DNA of 64,000 bases. It comes from Gemmatimonas sp. Lineage in GTDB: Bacteria; Gemmatimonadota; Gemmatimonadetes; Gemmatimonadales; Gemmatimonadaceae. A program made the translations under genes and the position numbers. The notes beneath the pieces are model-generated. The model made no database searches. It was not told the DNA's origin and saw only the letters and a list, made by a program, of their open reading frames with translations. Location of the stretch: assembly GCF_031426495.1 (NCBI RefSeq), contig NZ_JANPLK010000021.1, forward strand, positions 67,889-131,888, in the 5' to 3' direction. Positions 14,961 to 24,207 of this stretch are shown one piece after another; positions within the stretch are counted from its first letter, which is position 1, and each line of letters starts with the position of its first letter.

Positions 14961-15431
14961 ATGCCGCTCGACACCACATCCCGAATGCTTGCCCCGTTCC
15001 TCGATCGCCTCACGGTCGAGGAACTTGATGCGATCCCCTACGGCGTGGTCCAACTGGACCTCGACGGATTGGTCCTGTCGTACAATCGGGCCGAAGCCGA
15101 GAACGTCGGCGTGATGCCGCGCCCGTTGGGACAGCATTTCTTCTTTGAGGTCGCACCGAGTGCCAACGTGCCCGAATTCTTCGGACGCTTTCTGCACGGC
15201 GTGTCGGAGTGCCGGCTCGACGACACGTTCAGCTTCACCTTCTCGTGCGCGCTCATGCCGCGCCGCGTGATGGTCCGCCAATACTTCTCGATGCGCACCC
15301 GGACCATGTGGCTTTTCGTGGGCCAGCCGGATGGCTCGCCGTTCACGCGCCACACGGCATCGCACGGCATGTCGGCCATCCGGGATACACCGGCCTACGG
15401 CAGCGCACAGATCGCCGACCGCGTAGCGTAG
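14961..15431 (+). CDS. photoactive-yellow-protein-like PAS protein lacking the chromophore Cys
   Basis: The protein has 156 residues. Residues about 20-125 align end to end with photoactive yellow protein: VVQLDLDGLVLSYNRAEAE keeps the Tyr and Glu that hold the chromophore phenolate (Tyr42 and Glu46), and HFFFEVAPSANVPEFFGRF matches the chromophore loop. The Cys69 that binds p-coumaric acid is Ser here (codon AGT, one base from TGT); the equivalents of Thr50 and Arg52 are Val. The protein therefore keeps the PYP fold but cannot carry the usual thioester-linked pigment. No p-coumarate ligase or tyrosine ammonia-lyase gene is nearby. It may be a non-photoactive PAS sensor. Confidence 0.8.
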   Translation: MPLDTTSRMLAPFLDRLTVEELDAIPYGVVQLDLDGLVLSYNRAEAENVGVMPRPLGQHFFFEVAPSANVPEFFGRFLHGVSECRLDDTFSFTFSCALMPRRVMVRQYFSMRTRTMWLFVGQPDGSPFTRHTASHGMSAIRDTPAYGSAQIADRVA

Positions 15432-15534
15432 GGCGACTTCGCGGAGAACAGCCAGTCGACGGAATGGGCACGGAGCCACCACATTGCATGGTGCCCGTGC
15501 CTCTCCCGCTTGTGCCTCCTCTCGGAGCCGTCGC

Positions 15535-16557
15535 ATGACCGTTCGCCCGTGTACTCTCCTCTGCCTCGGCAGCAGCCTGCTGGCCACCGTGCTTGGCGCG
15601 CAGACGAAGCACCGCCTCATGCCCACACCGGAAACGGTGGCCGTTGGGCACTACTGGTCGGAAACCAAGCCGGTGTTACGCATCAAGTCGGGTGACGAGG
15701 TCACGATCGGCACCCTGATCACCTCGAATCCCACGCGATTGGAAGGCGCCGGCGTGAAGCCGGGCGACGTGGAGCCAGCCCTGCGCGCGATCACCGATCA
15801 GGTGAAGGATCGCGGTCCGGGCGGACACATTCTGACCGGCCCGATTTTCGTGGAAGGGGCCGAGCCGGGCGATGTGCTCGAAGTACGCATCAAGAAGGTC
15901 GACCTGGCTATTCCGTACGCGTACAACGCCTTCGGTCGCACCAGCGGCTTCCTTCCGGAAGATTTTCCGTATGCGAAGATGCGTATCATCCCGCTCGATG
16001 CGAAGAAGATGATGGCGCGCTTCGCCCCCGGCATCGACATCCCGCTCCGTCCATTTTTTGGCAGCATCGGGGTCGCCCCGCCGCCGTCACGTGGACGCGT
16101 AAGCAGCGCGCCGCCCGACATTCACGCCGGCAATCTGGACAACAAGGAGCTGGTGGCCGGCACGACCTTGTTCATTCCCGTGCACGTGCCAGGGGCCCTG
16201 CTGGAAGTGGGCGATGGACACGCCGCGCAGGGCGACGGCGAAGTGGACATCACCGCGCTCGAGACGTCTCTGACCGGCGTGCTCGAAGTGATCGTGCGGA
16301 AAGACATGACGCTCACGTGGCCGCGCGGCGAAACGCCCACGCATTGGATCACGATGGGCGCCGACAAGGATCTCGTGGTCGCCACCAAGACCGCGTTGCG
16401 TCAGGCGATCGAATTCCTGCAGACGAAAGGCCTGTCGAAGGACGACGCCTACATGCTGTCGAGTGTCGCGTGCGACGTGCGCATCACGCAGCTGGTGGAC
16501 GGCAACGTGGGGGCGCACGTGATGATCCCCAAGGCGATCTTCACCAAGGGGAGGTAG
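15535..16557 (+). CDS. acetamidase/formamidase (FmdA) family protein, secreted
   Basis: The protein has 340 residues from the ATG at 15535, with GGAG upstream. It has a signal peptide (about 1-22, ending LGAQ). The FmdA/AmdA pattern is present: GHYWSETKPVLRIKSGDEV, GGHILTGPIFVEGAEPGDVL, FGSIGVAP, and GRVSSAPPDIHAGNLDNKEL with the conserved His and Asn, and SVACDVRITQLVDG near the end. Cytosolic members hydrolyse formamide or acetamide to ammonia; this is the exported branch, whose substrates are poorly known. It stands alone between the PAS gene and a convergent operon. Confidence 0.85.
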   Translation: MTVRPCTLLCLGSSLLATVLGAQTKHRLMPTPETVAVGHYWSETKPVLRIKSGDEVTIGTLITSNPTRLEGAGVKPGDVEPALRAITDQVKDRGPGGHILTGPIFVEGAEPGDVLEVRIKKVDLAIPYAYNAFGRTSGFLPEDFPYAKMRIIPLDAKKMMARFAPGIDIPLRPFFGSIGVAPPPSRGRVSSAPPDIHAGNLDNKELVAGTTLFIPVHVPGALLEVGDGHAAQGDGEVDITALETSLTGVLEVIVRKDMTLTWPRGETPTHWITMGADKDLVVATKTALRQAIEFLQTKGLSKDDAYMLSSVACDVRITQLVDGNVGAHVMIPKAIFTKGR

Positions 16558-16624
16558 GCGCCCGAGAACGGGGTTGAATCACTGGATGACGCGATGCCGT
16601 ACGCGCCGCGGAATACGGCTGAAG

Positions 16625-17716
16625 CTATTCGCCCGATACAGGCGCCACATGGAGCGCATCGAGCGCTCCGCGTTCGCGCCAGAGCATCGCACGCGAGACA
16701 TGACGTGAACCATGTGCGGGCGGATCGGTGACCGACACGCCGCTCTCATGTGCCGTCACGCCCTGCTGTGCTGCCTCGAGCCAGATAAAATCCTGCTGCG
16801 CCATCTCCAGCGTGTAGTACGGACAGACTCCGCTGCGTATCGCGTTGATGAAATCCTCGTGCATGCGAACGTAGCCAAGCGTGTCCCGAAAATGGGTGCA
16901 CAGCGATGCGGCGCGCCCCGATGTCACGCTCAGCGCGCCGTTGGATTCGAAGGTCACGGCACCGAGGGTGCCTTGCACCGTCGAGAGGCGCGCACCGCCC
17001 AGCGGCGCCGCCAATTCCCAGGAGTGCGCGAGAGAACCAACAGCACCGTTGGCATAGCGAAAAACGGTGAGCGAACTGAGATCCGCTCCCGAATCGTCGC
17101 CAGCGCGCAGGCCACTCACGTGCGTCAGCTCCAGGCCGATGCGCGCGGCGAACGCGATCCAGTGCACCCCCGCTTCGAACAGAGCGCCACCCCCCGATAA
17201 TTCCGGCTTCGCACGCCATCCAACCGCCGGCTGGCGACGCGTCGCGTTGAGCAGCACGAAGCGCACGTCGCCGAGATCTCCACGCTCCACATGGCGACGC
17301 AGCTTTTGCGTGAACGGCTTGTATACGTAATTCTCGGCCACGCACACCAAACGGCCCGTGGCGGCGGCCGCACGTCGGACCACGTCGAAATCACCCGAGG
17401 TGCTGAACGCCGGCTTCTCCACCACGACATGGCGTGATGCCGCGAGCGCCATCAACGTGAGTTCGAGGTGGGAGAACGTCGGAGTCGCGACCAGCACGAT
17501 CGCGGTTTGGGGATCGGTGACCGCATCGCTGTAGCTTCCCCATGAGGCCACGCCGCGGTAGCGTTTGCAGTATTGCGCCGCGCGGGCGGGATCCCGACTC
17601 GCAAACGTGAGCTCGACGTCGGGCAGTCGCCGCAACGCGCGCGCATGAATACGCGCCGCGTACCCGCATCCGAGAATGGCGATGCGAAGTCGCTGAGACC
17701 GCATTGTCGTCATCAT
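16625..17716 (-). CDS. Gfo/Idh/MocA-family oxidoreductase
   Basis: The protein has 363 residues. The N-terminal Rossmann domain has IAILGCGYAARIHARAL, then VLVATPTFSHLELTLMALAA and HVVVEKPAFST, the E-K-P signature with the catalytic Lys. The C-terminal alpha/beta domain has GGGALFEAGVHWIAFAARIG, where the D/H pair of typical members reads G-V-H. These enzymes oxidise or reduce sugars and related alcohols with NAD(P). Its ATG overlaps the stop of the upstream membrane gene (17713-17716), and it is the last gene of a four-gene coupled operon with a GMC oxidoreductase, so a shared carbohydrate or sterol-like redox pathway is likely but unproven. Confidence 0.85.
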   Translation of the reverse strand: MMTTMRSQRLRIAILGCGYAARIHARALRRLPDVELTFASRDPARAAQYCKRYRGVASWGSYSDAVTDPQTAIVLVATPTFSHLELTLMALAASRHVVVEKPAFSTSGDFDVVRRAAAATGRLVCVAENYVYKPFTQKLRRHVERGDLGDVRFVLLNATRRQPAVGWRAKPELSGGGALFEAGVHWIAFAARIGLELTHVSGLRAGDDSGADLSSLTVFRYANGAVGSLAHSWELAAPLGGARLSTVQGTLGAVTFESNGALSVTSGRAASLCTHFRDTLGYVRMHEDFINAIRSGVCPYYTLEMAQQDFIWLEAAQQGVTAHESGVSVTDPPAHGSRHVSRAMLWRERGALDALHVAPVSGE

Positions 17717-18528
17717 CGCGGGTTGGTGATTGCAAGGACGGTGCAGCTCGCCAGCGCGACACGAATGCCGACATAGGCCGGTACAAAATGACGACGACGG
17801 ACGAGCATCTCCGGGTGCATGATTGCCTTGCCGGCGAATTTGCCTCGAGGCCGATCGGGGAAGCCGAATGTCTTGTAGTTCTCCGAGATTGCGCGTTCGT
17901 AGCCGATCGCCGCAAGCGCAGCCAGCAAGGCGCCGACACCCAGCGAATACAGCAGCAGCGCCATTATCATCGCCAGCGCCGGACTGCGAAAGAATTTGAG
18001 CGTCTCGAAGCCTTCAATGGGTGCGTCCTTCCAGGCGCCGCCGACGGCGATGACAAATCCGACCACCGCGCCAAGCAGCCCGGCCTGCCACCGTGCGCCG
18101 CCGCTGCCGATCCATCGCTGGACCACCACAATGGAAATCGCGATCAGCGCCACGTAGGCGATGCCGGATAGCCACCGGCGCGTTTTCGACTCGACCACGA
18201 CGCCACGCACGGCGATCTGCATGGGAATGGTGTACTTCGACTGGTTCTCTGTGCGAAAGAACGATTTCCATGTTTCGACGACCAGGCGTTCCGTGCCGTA
18301 TGCCAGTCCGAACAGGAGCAGAATTGCGTGCGGACTCGGCAGCGGCAGCCGCACCACGAACTGGATAAGCAGTGCAGCGCATGCACCGATCACGATGCTG
18401 CGGGCGAAGCGCGGCCAGTCGAAGCCTTCGTGGGCGGCATCTTTGTACATGCCCCAGATGGCAGCGTCCGTGCCGGCGAAAGCGCCGACCAACAACGCGG
18501 TGGCGAGTACGGTGACGGTATCGGTCAT
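17713..18528 (-). CDS. polytopic membrane protein of unknown function
   Basis: The protein has 271 residues with about six hydrophobic segments: at the N-terminus (TVLATALLVGAFAGTDAAIW), about 42-60, 65-80, 122-137, 150-165 and 185-212. A recurring loop motif carries charged and aromatic residues (MYKDAAHEGFDWPRFARS and GAWKDAPIEGFETLKFFRS), which looks like an internal duplication of two halves. I recognise no family. It overlaps both neighbours by ATGA, so it is produced with the GMC and Gfo/Idh/MocA enzymes and may be a membrane partner or transporter for them. Confidence 0.65.
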   Translation of the reverse strand: MTDTVTVLATALLVGAFAGTDAAIWGMYKDAAHEGFDWPRFARSIVIGACAALLIQFVVRLPLPSPHAILLLFGLAYGTERLVVETWKSFFRTENQSKYTIPMQIAVRGVVVESKTRRWLSGIAYVALIAISIVVVQRWIGSGGARWQAGLLGAVVGFVIAVGGAWKDAPIEGFETLKFFRSPALAMIMALLLYSLGVGALLAALAAIGYERAISENYKTFGFPDRPRGKFAGKAIMHPEMLVRRRHFVPAYVGIRVALASCTVLAITNPR

Positions 18529-20117
18529 GTTGTGCTTAGAGCCGGATGAAGGATCAGATGACGGTTGCGAAACGGCGTGGTTGAGACCTGCGCGGCGGCG
18601 AGGTGCGTGCCGATGCGCAGCGCGTTCGCGGCGATGGTAAGACTGGGATTGAGTCCGGCCGATCGGGGCAGCGCGCTGCCATCGCTCACGAAGAGATTGT
18701 TTACGCCGCGAAAGCGACCGTCCACATCGAGCGGTGCGGATCGCTCATCGACGCCCATACGGACGGTACCCAGCGCGTGCGAGAAGGTGTTGACGTCGGC
18801 GGTACACGTACCGAGGGCACCGGCTTCGTACAGGATGGCCCGCGCGCGAGATGCCAGTACGCGATTGGCGGACCGATCACGCGCCGAGTACCGATGCGTG
18901 ATACGAAGCCGCGGCATCCCGTAGCGATCGGATGCGTGGTCATCGAGGCGTACGCCGTTCGCCGATTGCGGCTGATCTTCCGCCATCACCAGGAGCGCCT
19001 GCGCGCGGGCGAGAAAGAGCGCGGCAGGCGCCCCCAGAAGGCGCGGGATGGAGGCACGGACAAGGCCCGGAGCCAGTGTCATCTGCTGGAGGCTGCCCAG
19101 CGGACCGCGCGGGGCATCGTCGTCGCTGCAACCATGGTAGAAATCATTGATAGCGACTTGCTTATCGTATTCCCGAGCCGGATTTGTCTGGCGGGCAAAC
19201 AGACCAAAGGTCACGGAATTGCAATGGCGTGTCAGATAGCGTCCAATGATCATTCCCGCGGGTCCGACGCGATCAAGTTCCGAGGCGAGTAGCAGATGTG
19301 GTGTGGCGAGCGCCCCAGCTGCCACGATCACGTGGCGGGCATCCACTCTTTCGGTGACACCGGTTACGCGATCGACGCACTCCACGCTGGTAATTCGCGC
19401 GCCGCGGCGCAGCAACTTCGTGCACACGGTGTTGATACGCAGGGTCATGCCAGAGGCGATCAGCGCCGGAATCAATCGCGTCGCAATGTCGTTCTTCGCC
19501 TGAGCAGCGCAGGCGAACCCGTCACAGGTCCCACACCTTATGCAGCTCGCCATTTCGGACGCCGGCACGAAGTTGATCGCCAGCGGGATGCGACTCGCAT
19601 GCAGCCCGAGCCGTCGTGCCGCGGACGCGATCCGCGTCGCGCTCGGCGCGAGTTCGCTCGGGGCATGACGGAACGCGTGTTGACGGAAAGGTTCGGTCGG
19701 ATCAGCTCCGCTCTCACCGCACACGCCGAGCATGCGTTCGGCCATGTCGTACGACGGCTCGAGATCGGCGTAGCGGATCGGCCATTGAGCCAGGCTCTCG
19801 CCGACGATGTGCGGGTCGGACTCGAAATCCGTCTCACGGAAGCGATACGATGCGCCGCCGTAGAAAACCGACTGGCCGCCGACGCAATTGATGGAGCCGA
19901 GTTTCGTGCGCGGCCAGGCGTCTTCAACGCGGTACGCGGACTCGGTGCTGAAATGCGACGAGATGTAGCCGGCGGCGCGGTCCCCCCAGTTCTCGGGGCC
20001 GCGGGATACCCAGCCGCCGCGTTCGATCATCAGTACGCGCAGTCCCCGCTTGACGAGCGGGTAGGCGGCCATGGCGCCGCCGAATCCGCTTCCGATGACG
20101 ACCACGTCCCAGCTCAT
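18525..20117 (-). CDS. GMC-family FAD oxidoreductase
   Basis: The protein has 530 residues from the ATG at 20117 (MSWDVVVIGSGFGGAMAAY, an FAD-binding G-x-G-x-x-G fold). Further motifs: GGQSVFYGGASYRFRETDF, a Cys-rich insertion CIRCGTCDGFACAAQAKND typical of one bacterial GMC branch, VIVAAGALATPHLLLASELD, and the C-terminal HALGTVRMG and GSALPRSAGLNPSLTIAANA, which carry the catalytic His and Asn region. Relatives oxidise sugars, sterols or alcohols. It overlaps both the upstream alpha/beta-hydrolase-like gene and the downstream membrane gene by ATGA. Confidence 0.88.
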   Translation of the reverse strand: MSWDVVVIGSGFGGAMAAYPLVKRGLRVLMIERGGWVSRGPENWGDRAAGYISSHFSTESAYRVEDAWPRTKLGSINCVGGQSVFYGGASYRFRETDFESDPHIVGESLAQWPIRYADLEPSYDMAERMLGVCGESGADPTEPFRQHAFRHAPSELAPSATRIASAARRLGLHASRIPLAINFVPASEMASCIRCGTCDGFACAAQAKNDIATRLIPALIASGMTLRINTVCTKLLRRGARITSVECVDRVTGVTERVDARHVIVAAGALATPHLLLASELDRVGPAGMIIGRYLTRHCNSVTFGLFARQTNPAREYDKQVAINDFYHGCSDDDAPRGPLGSLQQMTLAPGLVRASIPRLLGAPAALFLARAQALLVMAEDQPQSANGVRLDDHASDRYGMPRLRITHRYSARDRSANRVLASRARAILYEAGALGTCTADVNTFSHALGTVRMGVDERSAPLDVDGRFRGVNNLFVSDGSALPRSAGLNPSLTIAANALRIGTHLAAAQVSTTPFRNRHLILHPALSTT

Positions 20118-21040
20118 GGCTGTACCCTCGCCACCATGGCACCCCGACGTCGTACGGTACCAAGCAGATTCGCCACGACGTGCGGAGCTTCTTCGTGGGG
20201 AAAGTGACCAATGCCAGGTAGCCGCACGATCGCGAGTCGGGCACCGAGCGGACGCAGGAGGTCGAGTTCGTCTGGGCCGGCGCCCGATTTGTGTGGCGCA
20301 CCACCGAGGATGACTGTGACCGGCACCCGAAGTTGGTCGATGATCTGCTCCAACGTGTCGCGCTCCATCGTTTGATGGAGCCGCATAGCAAGCGCCACGA
20401 CACGGCTGATGTCGTTCAGCATCGGATCGACGTACGCGCGCTGCACGGAATCGGTCAGCCATCCGTGTTGGCCCGCGTGTTCGCGCACGCCATTGGCGAG
20501 CCGACCACGCACGTACGCTCGTCCTCCGGGAAATCGGGTGACGAGCGGAATGAATCGAATCGAGCCACGGAGTGTCGTGCCGGCGCTGGCGCGCAATGCA
20601 CCCGCGTCGAGAAACGTGAGTGACGCCACGCGCGTCGGCGTCAGCGCGGCGAGCCGTATAGCGACACCTGCGCCGTTTGCATGTCCAACGACGTGCGCGT
20701 CGTACACGTTGAGCGAGATCAGCGCGCGATCGACGCGACGGGCGAGCGCTGCATACGAGACGTCCTGCGAATCGAGCGAGAGTCGGTAGGGATCGATGAT
20801 GACCACACGGGCGCTGTCGCGTTGCAGCACAGCCTCGAGCGCGCGAAACCCGGCAACGCCCCCGACGAGGCCGGTGATCAGCACCCAGGCGGGCTGCCCC
20901 CCGGCTTGGCGACCGGTGGTGTGATCACGTGGTGCTTGTGCCGCGAGCGGAGAGCGGTCGGCACTTACCACTGTCATCGCGAGCAGCCGTAACGACAGCA
21001 TTGACAGCAGCATGAGCCTTGGGCGCGCGGAGCGTGTCAT
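20114..21040 (-). CDS. alpha/beta-hydrolase-fold protein with Ser-to-Ala nucleophile
   Basis: The protein has 308 residues from the ATG at 21040 (MTRSARPRL), with an N-terminal signal or anchor ending around SPLAAQ. The fold shows an ITGLVGGVAGF oxyanion-side strand, IDPYRLSLDS, the elbow VVGHANGAGVAIRL, and a C-terminal GIGHFPHEE with the His. The elbow reads G-H-A-N-G; the nucleophile Ser of G-x-S-x-G is Ala (codon GCA, one base from TCA). It is probably not a normal serine hydrolase and may be a binding protein or an unusual enzyme. It is the first gene of the four-gene operon and overlaps the GMC gene by ATGA. Confidence 0.75.
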   Translation of the reverse strand: MTRSARPRLMLLSMLSLRLLAMTVVSADRSPLAAQAPRDHTTGRQAGGQPAWVLITGLVGGVAGFRALEAVLQRDSARVVIIDPYRLSLDSQDVSYAALARRVDRALISLNVYDAHVVGHANGAGVAIRLAALTPTRVASLTFLDAGALRASAGTTLRGSIRFIPLVTRFPGGRAYVRGRLANGVREHAGQHGWLTDSVQRAYVDPMLNDISRVVALAMRLHQTMERDTLEQIIDQLRVPVTVILGGAPHKSGAGPDELDLLRPLGARLAIVRLPGIGHFPHEEAPHVVANLLGTVRRRGAMVARVQP

Positions 21041-21267
21041 AGTCTGTCCGTGGTTCGTGGTGGGCGCCAATACGTCGGTCCACCATCAAACGCGGATTTT
21101 CTGGTCGAATCAGTCGGACCAATGCCGTATCGATGCCGTTGCGTACGGCCGCACCGCGCGGCCTGCTTGACAAGATGTCGATTGCGTTGCCCTATCTGTC
21201 CAGGCCGACTGAATGGCCGACTGACAGTTTTGCTGGCATCTCTCGCCATTTGCCGTCGCCTCTGCGC

Positions 21268-21858
21268 ATGACATCCAATGACTCCGGGCGCGATGCGCCA
21301 GACGCACCGCCAGATGTGACTGGTCTCCTGCATGCGTGGGGGACCGGCGATCACGCGGCGGCGGAAGCATTTCTGCTCGCGGTATATCGCGAGCTGCACG
21401 CACAGGCCTCGCGAGCGATGCGTGCTGAGTCCGACGTCACGCTGCAGGCCACCGCACTCGTGCATGAGACGTACCTCCGGCTGATCGACCAGCATCGCGT
21501 GGTGTGGAAAGACCGCGCGCACTTTTTCGGCGTGTCAGCGCAATTGATGCGTCGCGTGCTTGTCGATCACGCACGCGCGCGTCACGCGGACAAGCGCGGC
21601 GGCGGCGTCGCTCATCTCACGCTGGACGACGAGCTTGCGACGGCCGTCGACGAGGCGCCCGAAGTGCTGGCACTGCATGAGGCGCTGGAACGGCTGGCCG
21701 TGATCGATCCGGACCAGGCCCGAATCGTCGAGCTGCGCTACTTCGGCGGTCTGACCATCGAAGAGACCGCAGAAGCGTTGAGCATAGGTCAGACCACGGT
21801 GAAGGCCGAGTGGGTGATCGCGCGCGCATGGCTGCGAAGGGAGTTGCACGCGTCATGA
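21268..21858 (+). CDS. ECF-type RNA polymerase sigma factor
   Basis: The protein has 196 residues; the start was set at ATG 21268 (MTSNDSGRDAP). Region 2 is LLAVYRELHAQASRAMRAE with VHETYLRLID, and region 4 is LDPDQ-type RIVELRYFGGLTIEETAEAL followed by SIGQTTVKAEWVIARAWLRREL. It belongs to the branch common in Acidobacteria and Gemmatimonadota that is encoded beside a serine/threonine kinase rather than an anti-sigma factor. Its stop overlaps the ATG of the kinase gene (ATGA at 21855-21858), so the kinase may control it. Confidence 0.9.
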   Translation: MTSNDSGRDAPDAPPDVTGLLHAWGTGDHAAAEAFLLAVYRELHAQASRAMRAESDVTLQATALVHETYLRLIDQHRVVWKDRAHFFGVSAQLMRRVLVDHARARHADKRGGGVAHLTLDDELATAVDEAPEVLALHEALERLAVIDPDQARIVELRYFGGLTIEETAEALSIGQTTVKAEWVIARAWLRRELHAS

Positions 21859-24026
21859 ACGCCGAGCGGTGGCGTGAAGTAAAGCGCGTGCTTCTCGCGG
21901 CACTGGAAATCCCGCTCGCTGAGCGGCCGGCAGTGCTGGCGGCGCAGTGTGGAGGTGATACCGCGCTGCGACACGAAGTGGAGACGCTGCTGGCCGCGCA
22001 CGATGATCTCGACGCGCACGAGGAGCCGGCTCGCCTGTTCGTCGCCGATCGATCGCTGCGCACGGTGCACGGGGCGCTGGCGACGGAGGTGCAACAGTTG
22101 CGGACCCGCGTCGAAACCGGGCTGGCCGACGATTTCGATATTCTCGGCGTGCTTGGCGAGGGCGGGATGGGCTCCGTGTTTCTTGCGCAGGAACGCTCGT
22201 TGGGGCGCACGGTAGCCATCAAAGTGCTGCGCCCCGATCGTGCCGCGCGCCCGGGCAGTCGCGAGCGATTTCACCGGGAAGCGCGGATCGCCGCTCAGCT
22301 TTCACATCTCGGCATCGTTCCGCTGTACTCATTCGGAGAAGTGGACGGACTCTGGTATTTCGTGATGGAGTACGTGCGCGGCCCGTCACTCGCTGAGCGA
22401 CTGGAAAGCGAGGGGCGTCTTCCGCCGGGAGAGGTGCGACGCATCATGCTGGCGATGGCCGGTGCACTGGAGCACGCGCATTCACGTGGGGTCGTGCATC
22501 GGGATATCAAACCGGCGAACATCCTGATGGATGAGACGTCGGACGAACCGCGCTTGGCCGATTTCGGCATCTCCAAGTTCGACGGTGCGCCAGAGCAGAT
22601 CACCCTCACGGGGGCGATTGTCGGCACGCCGCTGTTCATGTCGCCCGAGCAATCGATGGACGGTGGACAGGTCGACGCGCGTAGCGATCTCTATTCGCTC
22701 GGTGCGGTGGCGTATGCCATGCTGACGGGCCGCGCACCGATTACCGGGAACAGCGCGGTGGATGTGCTGTCGCGCCGCCAGCTCGAGGACCCGGTGCCGC
22801 TGCGAGAGTTGGCGCCCGGATTACCGACGGACTTTGCGTATATCGTGATGCGATGTCTCGAGCGCGATCCTGATCAGCGATGGCCCGACGCGGGCGCGCT
22901 GCAAAATGCGCTGCGGAACAGCGGCAACGTGCATCGCAGCGAACTGCCGATGGCGATCGCCGATCTCCCCGGGTACGCCGCCTATGCGCTGACTTGGCTG
23001 ATCCTCTGGGGGACATTCGCGTTCAGCAGCGACCGCGGGCTGACCAGCCGTCTGCTGCTCATGCTGCTTGCCGTGCTGGTCCCTATCGGCACGGCCTTGC
23101 ACTTCTGGCGCGTGCGTGAGCATGGCGTGCGCTTTCGGCAGCTGCTGCGGTTGGTTGGCCGCCCCCCGCGCTGGTGGGGCGCCTGGTGGCCGCGGCGGCT
23201 GCGTGGACCGGATGACCTCTGGCCGCTGCTACCGCCGGTGGCGCGGCTGGTTCGATGTGTGATCACGCTGGCGTTCGTAGCATTGGCATTCGTGGCCCTG
23301 ATGGCCGACCGCACAGCAGCTCCGTTCGACGTGGCGCAAACGGTGGCGCTGGCCGTGCTTCTCGTCATTTTCCCCGCGACCGTGCTGCTCGCGCTGTTTT
23401 GGATCCGACAGCAGCGTATGAGCCTGGATCATACCATTCAGTTCTTTCTGGCGTCGACGGTGTCGTCGACGTTCTGGCGCGAGCCCGCCATCGCCAAGCT
23501 CCTCTCTTCATCCGCCGCGTCCGTGCGTCCACCCGACGCCGCGGTAACGGCGGATCATGCGCGCGCCGTCGAGGAGCTGGTGCGTCGATTCCCTTCGACA
23601 CTCGAACCGGTCGGACGCACGGCGTTGCGTGCCGTGCAACACCGGTTGGCAGGTATCGCCAGGATCGAACGCGATATGGCGATTCTGGCACGCGACACGA
23701 GCCCGGTGGAGATCAATCGACTCAACGCACGGCTCGCGGGATTGTCGGCGAGCGAGAGTCTCAGCGCCGATCACCGGGCGCTGATCGACACCGTGCAGCA
23801 GGAGATTGACCTGGTTCGCAAGATTCAGGGTCAGCACACGCTTGCCGTTGCCAAACGCTCGGCGCAAGTCGCCGAACTGCGCGCGTTGTGGACCCAGCTG
23901 ACGGCACTGGTCGACGCCGAACGTCAGGGCGACGCGATGGTCCGTATGGCGTCGGAGCGCGTGCAAGCGCTGTGCACGCACATGATGGAGCCGACGACCG
24001 ATGCGCACGGCAGCCGTCAACCGTAA
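21855..24026 (+). CDS. membrane serine/threonine protein kinase
   Basis: The protein has 723 residues. The N-terminal 90 residues are a helical region common to sigma-linked kinases. The kinase domain follows (about 93-360): GEGGMGSVFLA, VAIKVLRP (catalytic Lys), VHRDIKPANILMDE (catalytic Asp and Asn), DFGISKF and TPLFMSPEQ. Four hydrophobic segments come next (about 382-398, 407-423, 470-490, 502-522), then a long helical C-terminus with probable coiled coil. The membrane region lies between kinase and tail. Coupled to the sigma factor by a 4-nt overlap, it probably phosphorylates it or a partner. Confidence 0.92.
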   Translation: MNAERWREVKRVLLAALEIPLAERPAVLAAQCGGDTALRHEVETLLAAHDDLDAHEEPARLFVADRSLRTVHGALATEVQQLRTRVETGLADDFDILGVLGEGGMGSVFLAQERSLGRTVAIKVLRPDRAARPGSRERFHREARIAAQLSHLGIVPLYSFGEVDGLWYFVMEYVRGPSLAERLESEGRLPPGEVRRIMLAMAGALEHAHSRGVVHRDIKPANILMDETSDEPRLADFGISKFDGAPEQITLTGAIVGTPLFMSPEQSMDGGQVDARSDLYSLGAVAYAMLTGRAPITGNSAVDVLSRRQLEDPVPLRELAPGLPTDFAYIVMRCLERDPDQRWPDAGALQNALRNSGNVHRSELPMAIADLPGYAAYALTWLILWGTFAFSSDRGLTSRLLLMLLAVLVPIGTALHFWRVREHGVRFRQLLRLVGRPPRWWGAWWPRRLRGPDDLWPLLPPVARLVRCVITLAFVALAFVALMADRTAAPFDVAQTVALAVLLVIFPATVLLALFWIRQQRMSLDHTIQFFLASTVSSTFWREPAIAKLLSSSAASVRPPDAAVTADHARAVEELVRRFPSTLEPVGRTALRAVQHRLAGIARIERDMAILARDTSPVEINRLNARLAGLSASESLSADHRALIDTVQQEIDLVRKIQGQHTLAVAKRSAQVAELRALWTQLTALVDAERQGDAMVRMASERVQALCTHMMEPTTDAHGSRQP

Positions 24027-24207
24027 GCTGCACACTTGCACGATAGATGGAGAGCGCGGTAGCGGTGCAGCAGCAGATTGCCGATCGTGATACCGCCCAC
24101 GACCAGCAGCGGTGGCGGGAACGACACGTCAGGACCGCAGTCGGTCGGCGGCGTTGGGTTCGCTGATGTGGGCGGCCACTCTCCTTGAACGCAGTCGGTT
24201 GGGTTGG

